The notes beneath the pieces were generated by a model. The model was not told the origin of the DNA. It made no database searches and saw only the letters and a list, made by a program, of their open reading frames with translations. A stretch of 64,000 nt of DNA from positions 23,417,081 to 23,481,080 of the forward strand of contig CM022673.1 in NCBI GenBank assembly GCA_012295275.1, given 5' to 3'. This document shows positions 54,801 to 64,000 of this stretch, piece by piece. The position numbers and the translations under genes are program-made. This stretch comes from Chrysomallon squamiferum. Lineage: Eukaryota; Mollusca; Gastropoda; Neomphalida; Peltospiridae. The number at the start of each line of letters is the position of its first letter. Position 1 is the stretch's first letter.

Positions 54801-55234
54801 TGTGTGTATGTGTGCGTTTCATTTTCACTGATATCACCTTCAGCCATGAAACATGATTAGAGCTAAATTTTAAGACATTTCTTGTGTTTGTATGTATGTG
54901 TGTGTTCTGTGTGTGTGTGTGTGTTATATCACCTTCAGCCATGAAACATGATTAAAGCTAAATTATAACATTTCTTGAAATAAGATTTGAAAACTGTAAA
55001 GGTTATTAAGGTTATTTAATAATACAAGTCAAGATAAGTAAAATGAACATAGTTATAAAGTAAAAAGTACATGTATTAACATTAGTGTTTTTTTTATTTT
55101 GATGTATTCATGTATTATGTATAAATGAGCATTGGCATATAATATATATATTTATATATACACACATACTTTTTTTTCAGAATTATCTTGCAAAGGAATT
55201 AAATATTGAACCAATGAAAGCTTTTCAAATTTAG
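48846..55234 (+). CDS. malate/L-lactate dehydrogenase (Ldh_2, YjmC-like) family oxidoreductase, 12 exons
   Basis: NAD(P)-dependent 2-hydroxyacid/malate dehydrogenase of the Ldh_2 fold, unrelated to classical Rossmann-type malate dehydrogenase. Exons: 48846-49011, 49634-49741, 50136-50216, 50435-50496, 50879-50932, 51272-51370, 51654-51719, 52033-52102, 52554-52672, 53866-53961, 54539-54649, 55181-55234 (TAG); 1,086 bp, 361 residues, normal for the family. Visible family motifs: ADARGIYSHG with the likely catalytic His50, SNHFGIAGWY at 120-129 for cofactor binding, ALGTNPIS, FVLDMATT, and GGYKGYGLGMMVE. No signal peptide or organelle signal is evident, so it is probably cytosolic. The true substrate (malate, lactate, ureidoglycolate or another 2-oxoacid) cannot be told from sequence. 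Start supported by an in-frame upstream TGA. Confidence 0.93.
49268..49388. repeat. (AAT)n then (AC)n repeats in Ldh_2 intron 1
   Basis: About 23 AAT units (49268-49337), then about 16 AC units (49355-49388). Confidence 0.95.
50656..50698. repeat. (AC)n microsatellite in Ldh_2 intron 4
   Basis: About 19 AC units. Confidence 0.95.
51779..51850. repeat. (ACT)n-(AAT)n repeat in Ldh_2 intron 7
   Basis: ACT units grade into AAT units. Confidence 0.9.
54657..54976. repeat. three copies of an intronic unit separated by GT runs (Ldh_2 intron 11)
   Basis: Copies start near 54657, 54817 and 54924. Each carries CACCTTCAGC, ATGAAACATGATTA and AGCTAAAT followed by CATTTCTTG; the first begins 8 bp past the exon 11 donor. 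Confidence 0.85.
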
Positions 55235-55321
55235 ATGACTTGTCAGGAGAATTGACGTTTAGTGTTTTAATTAAAATGAATAAGCTAATTAGGTGTCAGG
55301 AATTATAAGAGAAAACAAATC

Positions 55322-55347
55322 AATAAACAATGTGTATTTAGAATAAA
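55322..55347 (+). promoter_or_regulatory. candidate poly(A) signals of the Ldh_2 gene
   Basis: AATAAA at 55322-55327 and again at 55342-55347, about 90-110 bp after the TAG stop, a usual distance for a short 3' UTR. Confidence 0.5.
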
Positions 55348-58300
55348 TTTTATTTCATTAACAACCAGAACACTTTAAATGATATAATATTCAGTTGATA
55401 TTTGTATAGGATCATATCTGTAACAGGGTATTGTGTGTTATGTGTAAATGAGAGATGATGAAATCATGCAAAATTATATTTAAAAAAAGATATATTTTAT
55501 AATAATATATTTTCCAAATTTTGATACATTTATGAACTGGTGTATGTATTACATACTTTATTTACTTTTACATATGTAAAAAAGGACAGCAATTAAAATT
55601 TATCTATTATGTTATAAACAAATAGTTTAAATATATTTTGTGTATTAATCTGTACCTACATTTAAAGAAATAGTAATACAAGGAGATCATACATTCACTA
55701 CAATCAACTGTGACAAATTAAAACATTTTGCTACTACTTAGAGATTTAAAACTCCTTTATACCTGAGTTTATATTATAGTAGTTAGAGAAAAATAAATAT
55801 AAATTTATTATCATATTCTGTGATTTCAACTATGATTCAAGAATAATTAGTTTTTTATTACTATTATATGTTTTTATATTTTGTTATATCACTTGTAAAA
55901 AGATAAACAGATATTCATGTTATTTGCCCAGTAGTTAAGAATGTAACTTTTACTTTTTTGATAATATCAATCCTATAAATGATATCCAATAAGATATATA
56001 TATATATGAAAAAACATGTTACTTGTCTAGATATTTAAATATATATTTATATACATTATTTGTTACTACTTACTATTAATATAAATCGGTGGTTGAATTT
56101 AATGTTTTTATTCTCTTTTCTTTGTGTGTGATCATTTCAAATTGTGTATGCGGGAGAATGAATTTTTTTAATCCAGTAAAGCAAAAAAAAAGTAAACGAC
56201 CCTCTCACCCAAAACAAAATATTTTATAAAAGCTAACCCATCCCATAGTTATTTATAAGTTCGTTTATCAGCACTTTTCCTTTAAAGAATATTTACTTAC
56301 TGAAATTTTGTATATATGTTTATGTGTTTTCGTATGTCTGCGTTTGTTTGTGTGTCAAAATCTACACGAAATCTTTATCTGTTTGTCTTCCATAACATTA
56401 TCTCTAAAGTGGTAAACATATAGTTAATGTGAAACCATACTTTAGTATAATACAGGAATGTTCTTGCTCCATTAGTAGATCATTATTTTAGACTAGTTGG
56501 ACCCTCCTGGCAAAAATCATTGTGACATTCTGTAAAGTAATAGAGGCTTTAAATATTGATTATAAAAGCTGATTTTAGATCTACGTTATTTATTTCAAAA
56601 AAATATTTATTTGTGGGTTTGTTTTTTATTCATTAATATATTAACTTCATTTACAATATGTAATTTTTACTGAATAGTTTTTATTTATTTTCTTTTTTTC
56701 TTTTATCTAAAATGCATTTTTTACTTCTTTTTCTAACAATGGCCTCCAGCAATTAATAATGCGACTATAACTGTTTTAGATGACAATATTTGAAAACTAC
56801 GTGTGATCATATAAATAAATAATAAAATGTATAAAAATTACATTGTAATAAATAACAAACTGGTTCCTACATTCATTAACACAAACACATACATATACAA
56901 AACACTTATTCACTAATGCGATTGTAAAATATAAAAGAATTTAAAAAAAAGAAGAGAGAAAAGGGAAAACAAATGCACGATACTTCACATACATTTTCCT
57001 AATAATTAAAAAAATCAGAATAACATAAGATGGACCTATGTTTAGGCCTGAAAGCTGTGATCGTCTGTTTGGGTGACATCAATCATTTAGTACACAGTAA
57101 GAAAAAAGAAAAGAAAAAAATGATAAAATTTACCGAGAGATTTGTTTTACATTCGTATTAAATTTCATACACATACACGATAAATATTGCAATTTTCTTT
57201 ATTCTGTGATAGCCTAAATAAATTAATTTTTTCATCAAAGAATGAAACTTGAAGTTGAACCTGTTGGTTTATCAACAAGTTCCATAGTTAATCAGGAAAA
57301 TACGACTGGGTCCAGGAATTAGTAATTATGTCAGAAAGTTAATACTGTTGTTTCTTATGTATATTCACCAACAACAACAACAACAACAACAACACACAAA
57401 ATCGAAAATATAATTTTCTGACTAAGCTGCTGTTACGTTTGTATATTGTTTGCATTCTGTCTGTATATGTATCGGCTAAACATAAACACACACGTAAGTC
57501 CAAAAATGAGGGTTCTCTTTCGATGGAATTTTTAATTTTTAATTTAAAATTTTTGTTTTTTGTTTTTACTATTCATGTCGATATTTCTTCCCTGTTTTAT
57601 GTTTTCAGTTTATACTATATAACCAGAACAAGTATTCTTGCATATACAAGAAACTAGTAGTAATTACTGGTTAAAACCTAAGACGACATTACAACTGTAG
57701 GCTGACTGTTTATGTTTCTGCAATAGCGGGTAATCAAGACAATGACATTTCGCACTTCCTCTATCCCTAAGCGATAGTTTCCCCTGAAACTATTCATAAC
57801 CTGATAAAAGATAAATTAATTTAAGTTTCGTATATTAACAACAAATACTATTAGTTCTGTATAACTACGAGGAGTGCTATTGTTATTGTAATTATTATGG
57901 CTGATACTGTTATCACAGCAACAAATACTATTACCTGTACTGTTACGATTACTATAAAGACAGCAATTTCTATCAGAACTATAACTATCATAACTATTAC
58001 CACTGTTATTACTTCGACTGCAACTTTTGCATCAATACAGTTGCTACAACTATAATACTTATATTATATTATATTTTGGGAATAAAACTTGACTAATAAT
58101 AATAATAATAATGATAATAATAATAATAATATTAGACAAACAACAACAACAAAAAACACCAATGACAAACAAACAAACAAACAAAACCTGCAAAAAAAAA
58201 CCCAAAGACCCCAAAACAACCTAATAACAGAAGAAAACCCAACGCTCTTTAGCAAAAAAACAACAACAACAAACAAAACAACCCCAAGACAAAATTAAAA

Positions 58301-59225
58301 ACACATTATATAATAAAGAATTAATAAAAATACGTTCTTCGTCTGAACTGGCTAATCGTATAAACAAAAACATTGTTTAGCCTTGTACGCTATAGATACA
58401 AAATAATTTTGGTAATCAAAAATTCGTTCTTTCCATCGATTTATTTTTCAACTAACGCAAGGCTTCTCTTTCGCCTCTACGCGCATGACCTTTATGGCCG
58501 ACGTTCGAATTCTGTCTAGCTTCAGGAAACTAATAAACTTCGAACAACAAATTTGCTTAATGAAGGCAACACAGTGTTAAGGACAACCTCGTTAAAATAG
58601 CCCTAGCAGGGAAACACAGAGAAAGATGTCACATGCTTTGAACTGTGTGAAAATAACTCATTCTAACAGCTTCAAACACTGCAGTGTCGTTGTCCGTACG
58701 CAGCGACAGTCAAAATCCTTGATATTTTTATTTCATTTTTTTCTTTTTTTTTAAAACAGCTCGATATAAAATACTGTCAGTATAAATAATATTCTTCCTA
58801 TTTTATACGAAAAACCTGGAATTTAATAATTTCACTGGACTGTTTTTGTGGTTAATAGTTGTCTGTGAGTGAAAATCTAGTAACATTTTCATAGAAATAT
58901 TTTGTATTGGGATACAAATTCTGTCTTGACATATTTGTTAATGGAGTTACAGCATTTAAATAATACTGGAAAATAAACGACATAAAATACAATTTTCAGA
59001 AAAAAAAAAAGAAGGAAAGAAAGAAAAAGGCAAAGAAAAAACAAAGAAAATAAATAATTCGGCTTGGCGACGTTACAGTGAAAATCTTCATTGCAATTTT
59101 CATCCTGTTATAGTGAATGAAATTTGATATTCATACAATATTAGGAACTAATAATTTAAATTAAAATTCTGTGTTTAAAGATAAAGTTAAACTAAACTTA
59201 AAACGAAAAATAAAAAATAGCACAG
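55348..59225. other. intergenic region between the Ldh_2 gene and the GPCR
   Basis: AT-rich, no supported exon. Contains short TA runs, an AAC run near 57,370, AAT/AAC-rich sequence at 58,090-58,280, and a patch with several CpG dinucleotides at 58,450-58,720 that may include a degraded insertion or the GPCR promoter. Confidence 0.55.
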
Positions 59226-60218
59226 ATGGCAGATTCAGAAGAATATGACACCTTATATATCTACGGAATGCGGATCAACAATGTCTACCTTTGGATAGTG
59301 TTTGCACTTGGTTTTCCTGGCAATATAGCATCCTTGACAGCCCTTTCCAAAATGAAGTCTGCCTCTGCTCCTGTATTATACATGGTACTGTTGGCAGTTG
59401 CGGACAGTCTTTCTATATTTATGAAACTCTTATACCATCAGCTGACATTACGTAAGGTAGAGATGGGACCAGCAGCCTGTAAAACACTCAACTTCTTCAC
59501 TCTGGTCTTTGCCACGTACGCGAATTGGCTTATAGTGTTCATGGCCGCGGAAAGGTCTGAAGCTATAGCTAACTTCTTTAGAACGAAATCGAACGGTCGC
59601 CGAGTACTGATGCATTGCACCTTGTTGGCGATCATGGTTTTAGGAATTTACCTTCATCTCTTTTGGATGTTTACTGACTTGGACGGCATACATTGCGGCA
59701 TCTATGAGAGGTATGTTCCTTTCTACGTGGGCGTTTGGTACTGGATATGCGCGACTGTTTACACTTTGGCTCCTACTTTCTTGTTGGTCATCATCGACGT
59801 GGTCATCATCTGCAGACTGAGACAGATGTCAGACATTGTCTCAGATGTCTGTCCTGACCATGGTACGACCGGACCTGCTTTGTCGCGTTACCTAGGCCAG
59901 GAGACGTCATCAATGATCCTCGCAGTTGCTGTCGCATTCGTTGTGATGACGATGCCGCGTTGTCTGTGCATCATCCTGGAAACTCAATGGAGTTACCAGT
60001 TCGACACGTTGTCTCATGCGCAGAAACACCTAATAAATCAGATTACGTTTGTACTGAGTGATGCGCGACATGCTATTAACTTTTACCTCTTCGTGTTCAG
60101 TTCTAGGAAGTTTCGCTCTTCTATTGGATGTTCTTCTGTGAGAGTACGTAAAGATGACAATTCTATGATTATGCTCACCCAGATATCAGAATGCACTGGT
60201 AAAGAAAATAGTCTGTAA
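59226..60218 (+). CDS. intronless rhodopsin-family (class A) G-protein-coupled receptor, ligand unknown
   Basis: Single open frame of 330 residues with seven hydrophobic segments; an in-frame TAA sits at 59211-59213, fixing the start. Class A marks: GN in TM1 (Gly32-Asn33), LAVAD in TM2 (Asp60), extracellular Cys85 at the top of TM3 and Cys157 in loop 2 for the disulphide, Pro244 in TM6, and INFYLF in TM7 followed by the basic SSRKFR of helix 8. The DRY box is ERS (Glu109-Arg110-Ser111) and TM7 has N-x-x-L/F in place of NPxxY, as in many lophotrochozoan peptide-type (FMRFamide/TRH receptor-like) GPCRs. The N-terminus is short and has no glycosylation sequon. Base composition is richer in G+C than its flanks. 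A ligand cannot be assigned. Confidence 0.9.
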   Translation: MADSEEYDTLYIYGMRINNVYLWIVFALGFPGNIASLTALSKMKSASAPVLYMVLLAVADSLSIFMKLLYHQLTLRKVEMGPAACKTLNFFTLVFATYANWLIVFMAAERSEAIANFFRTKSNGRRVLMHCTLLAIMVLGIYLHLFWMFTDLDGIHCGIYERYVPFYVGVWYWICATVYTLAPTFLLVIIDVVIICRLRQMSDIVSDVCPDHGTTGPALSRYLGQETSSMILAVAVAFVVMTMPRCLCIILETQWSYQFDTLSHAQKHLINQITFVLSDARHAINFYLFVFSSRKFRSSIGCSSVRVRKDDNSMIMLTQISECTGKENSL

Positions 60219-61216
60219 GTTTTCTTCCAGTAAAGGCTGAAATCACACAAAGTTATTATCCCTATTTGATAAACCGTTTTCGAATTTAAGATCAATTTAA
60301 TTTAGTTTAATTTTGACTAAATGCATTGATGATGTATTCTTGATATTTTTAATCGTTTTTTATACAATATCTTTAGATTTTTGTAAAAGATTTCTCATTA
60401 GATGGTCATAAAGGTACAGGTACCAAACCATTTATCCGGCAGGTTTGGGACCGGAGATGGTCAGGATTTCTCGATACAAACTAAATATTTACTTAAAATA
60501 TTAAATAAAAAATGAAAAATAAAGAATAAAACTGCATTTATCTACGCCGAGCAAGAAGTATTAAGGAAAAATTAAGTAATTAGCAGATTTTCTAAATTAT
60601 TCTCATTAAAAGTGGATGGTTTAGCTTCATTAATACCTTGAAAGCATACTGTTAAGTGACTTGAACTTTTCGTCATGTATAAAACTAGAAGGGAAAACAA
60701 TAACGAACAGAAATACTCATATATTAAATAACCTAGAAACAGCACTTCTACAGCAGTAAGGGGGTTTGATTATTTAAGTTTATCTTTCTGCTCGAAATAA
60801 AACACTGTATATATTGTTACATACAAACAATTATTATGGTAACTATGAGTAAGATTTTAAAACTGAAACAGCAATTGCCGTTTCTCTATAAATGGTACGA
60901 TTCTACACTTCAGTTTTAACGTAAGTTGTAAATATATTTATTGATCAGTTCGTGTATGTGGAAGACCCAGTAGCTAATGTTGGTTGTGGTGAATCTTATG
61001 TAAAGCATTCATTTATTAAAATCTTTCGTTTTTAATATCATTTTATAAATATGATATCATTTCTTTCCTCTTACCACCCTCACTCACTACTCAGCATTAA
61101 ATATCCATCTTAATATTTCATACAGTTACATACCTGTATCTTATCATATCATATACATATACACCCTCTCGTGAAACAATCAGAATGACTAATTGTGGAC
61201 TATCGTCATTTATTTA

Positions 61217-61473
61217 CACATCTATGAATTGTAGGTTTATGGTTTGTTTTTACAAAGCTATATTTGATATACGTGTTAGATTATACTGTAGCTATCTTTG
61301 GTATATTATATGTATAAACAGTTACATAGTGAAATAAAGGTTTCATGTATTTCATTTTTAAAATAAAGACACATCTATGAATTGTAGGTTTATGGTTTGT
61401 TTTTACAAAGTTATATTTGATACACGTGTTAGATTATACATTGAACTATCTTTGGTATATTATATGTATAAAC
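61217..61473. repeat. direct duplication of about 104 bp
   Basis: Copies at 61217-61319 and 61370-61473 are nearly identical from CACATCTATGAATTG to TATATGTATAAAC, separated by 50 bp. Confidence 0.9.
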
Positions 61474-61560
61474 CAGTGGTTCTCAAACTTTCTGAAGTCG
61501 GGGCACACTTGAAGCCTTCCAAAAATTGCGTGCACTGCACACAAAATGCTAAGTAATACA
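61474..61560 (+). mobile_element. hAT-like non-autonomous DNA transposon end (partial)
   Basis: Starts CAGTGGTTCTCAAACTTT, then TCGGGGCACACTT, a terminal pattern widespread among animal hAT elements. No matching inverted terminus was found downstream, so the element is truncated or its other end is decayed. The right limit is arbitrary. Confidence 0.55.
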
Positions 61561-61733
61561 ATGTAAAATGTTAAAAAATACAGTAATAACTGGAAGAAGG
61601 ATATTGCGGCTGAATCGGTTGCGGAGCAGGCTGCTGAGGTTGTCCATCCTCATTCTATACATCTATGTCAGATTCTTAATCATTTTGCCTATAAACGGTT
61701 CTCGTCTGGAATCTGTACCATTTGTTTTTCTTC

Positions 61734-61945
61734 TGTGAGAGATGTTCACTGATACATTGAGTTACCGCCCTTATGTGAGATGTTCTTTGGTGATATTTAG
61801 AGTTACCGCCCTTGTGTGAGATATGTTCACTGATATATTTAGAGTTACCGCCATTGTTTGAGAGCTGTTCACCGAGATATTTAGAGTTACCGCCCTTGTT
61901 TGAGGCTGTTCACTGATATATTTAGTGTTACCGTCATTGTGTGAG
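61734..61945. repeat. minisatellite, about 41 bp x 5
   Basis: Five diverged units, each with TGTTC near the start, a GATAT/GATAC block and a GTTACCG end (GAGTTACCGCC in most). The unit contains several CpG sites. Confidence 0.85.
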
Positions 61946-62736
61946 TATACCTTTATTCATCATCTATTTTTTGCTGATGAGAAGTATGAGCCTGACGTGT
62001 CTTGGCAATTTCTTCAAAAATATTGTAATATGAAATATAAAGCAATGGACTGTTAAAATGTCAAAAAACTGTACAAAGGCTATGTTTTTTTTGTTTTTTT
62101 TTTAAATGCTGTATTTGATATATACATGTTAAGATTATACATTTTCTATCTGAATGGAAACAAAAACACCTATTATCATCAGAAAATAAAAACAAGAAAA
62201 CTGGCAAAGTATTTTTTACTCTCCAGGGCAATAGCTTGTAATGGTCTTTATTCCGTTTTATTCCAACAATGTTCACAGTTAAGAACTGGAAATATGATTT
62301 TGACATTCTTTACTTAACAGTTTTTTAATTATTGTTGGGTTAAATTTTTTGTTTCTATTGCTGAAGTTTAAAATCTGAAATATTTACCAATCAAATAACT
62401 TACAATAATAATGATGATTATGCTGATGATGATAATTCAAGATTTGATGTCATCAGAAATCTATATTGAGCTATAAGTATTTATAATTAATAAAGTGAAC
62501 TAATTATATTAATGTTTACAATATCAATCAACTTTGAAAATGTTTTAGCTTCACCTGATATCATATGCAATTTGGTTTAAATGACATTTGAACTCAGCAA
62601 AATACTACTAACATTACCTGGACTTTTATCAGTTTAATACACTTAAATGTTCTTAATGGGATACAGAATCATGTAGCACATTAAAAATTACAAAAATGAT
62701 TAAAATGATAATAATAATAATAATAAAAAGCCAAAT

Positions 62737-62808
62737 TTATAATGAATCAGGAACAAAATCTTCACTTGGACATGGAAAAAAGTCTTTACAACATTTAACT
62801 AACTGAAC
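62737..62808 (-). other. possible orphan terminal exon (24 codons)
   Basis: A T-rich tract ending TTTCCAG precedes 23 open codons (VQLVKCCKDFFPCPSEDF and further) and TAA on the minus strand. It lies 0.5 kb downstream of the ACBP stop, so it could be an alternative last exon of that gene or a chance open stretch. It resembles no family I recognise. Confidence 0.25.
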
Positions 62809-63346
62809 CTGGAAAAAAAAGAGAAAAAATTTAAAATAGATTAAAAACAAAATTTTTTATTTTTAAAAATTAATAAAATTAACATTTCTGTACTGGCATT
62901 AGAAACAAACAATAAAAATAAAATAAAATATGAAGCGTTTCAGTCTAATATACTGAGCAATATTTTATGACAAAAAGGACACCCCACAACATTATGAAGG
63001 GACACTATAGAAAAATTACACACGATTCACATGGACCATAATATAATAGTGCTACAACAGGGACGCTGGCAGACAGACGTATTCTACAGTGTTCTATACA
63101 CTGACAGAAATTTGAAAAAGTAAATAAATTTGTAAAAAACCTAAAAACCTAAATAAAACGGGCACTTCTCAAATCTGGACTCCCTCTCTAGATCCGCCCC
63201 TGATTCTGCAGCTAGTATTAGTATTGCAGATAACAGCTAGTATCAACGTTATTCGTCTTATTATTATTGATCTTCTAGCACCTACTAGTAATAAAACAAC
63301 AAAATATAAGTTAAATATTGTATTATATTGTAGTTCACCTTTCTAG

Positions 63347-63716
<370 letters not shown>

Positions 63717-64000
63717 CTGAATGTATAAAAATAAAATTAAAATAAACAGTGAATGGATACTAGAAAAATTAGTCCAGATAATTCCAAACAATGAAAAACC
63801 TCACTCGGTTTTTTTTTATAATTAAAGCATTTCTTTTTTTGTTGTTTCTTTCAGCAAGTTAAAACCATAAATAAATGAACATAGATTATATAACTGTAAC
63901 CTGATTTATGATTAACAAATAATACATAACTAGTCCTCGTTTTTCGTAATTTTTAACACGACATATTTTTCATTATAACGAAATAAAATAACATTATCGC

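Larger units (their letters stand above)
60219..62736. other. intergenic region downstream of the GPCR
   Basis: No supported exon. Contains AATAAA signals from about 60,503, a 104-bp direct duplication, a hAT-like terminus and a 41-bp minisatellite, listed separately. Confidence 0.55.

Noticed and set aside
58490-58530. Pol III B-box-like GTTCGAATTC, possible tRNA-derived SINE
   Set aside because: No matching A-box or tail found; a single 10-bp match is not enough.

Overview
The window looks like nuclear DNA from an animal, most likely a mollusc and possibly a cephalopod. Genes are split by many GT-AG introns, the DNA is very AT-rich, and intergenic and intronic sequence is packed with simple repeats (long CT/GA, GT/CA, AAT/ATT, poly-A/T). 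The species call is an inference from gene content (a BRCA1 orthologue, an ABCB full transporter, an invertebrate Ldh_2-family dehydrogenase) and from repeat density; no single base pattern proves it. No viral, plasmid, prokaryotic or CRISPR sequence was seen.

Layout. (1) 1-9,890: no complete gene recognised; simple repeats, a promoter-like motif cluster near 1.95 kb, paired CRE palindromes near 4.9 kb, a diverged direct repeat near 8.6 kb, and one possible orphan exon near 6.8 kb. (2) 9,892-25,010, minus strand: a complete BRCA1 orthologue in 17 coding exons, about 2,869 residues: RING, two giant exons coding a disordered centre, PALB2-type coiled coil, and tandem BRCT. One apparent single-base frameshift lies in the first giant exon. 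(3) 25.1-30.3 kb: divergent intergenic region full of microsatellites. (4) 30,394-45,302, plus strand: a complete ABCB/P-glycoprotein-type full transporter, 25 coding exons, 1,293 residues. (5) 45.3-48.8 kb: 3' flank and intergenic DNA with a transposon-end relic. (6) 48,846-55,234, plus strand: a complete malate/L-lactate dehydrogenase (Ldh_2) family enzyme, 12 exons, 361 residues. (7) 55.3-59.2 kb: intergenic. (8) 59,226-60,218, plus strand: an intronless rhodopsin-family GPCR, 330 residues. (9) 60.2-63.3 kb: intergenic, with a 104-bp direct duplication, a hAT-like terminus and a 41-bp minisatellite. (10) 63,347-63,716, minus strand: the last two exons of an acyl-CoA-binding protein gene that runs off the right edge.

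The genes are unrelated in function (DNA repair, xenobiotic export, central metabolism, signalling, acyl-CoA carriage), as is normal for an animal chromosome. Exon boundaries were read by hand from splice sites, reading phase and family alignment. Each spliced reading frame closes on a multiple of three except BRCA1, which does so only after one base is discounted. Comparisons with human proteins and exon lengths are from memory. I found no clearly new biological system; the most notable object is the enlarged BRCA1 with its unusual exon structure and internal 15-residue repeats.
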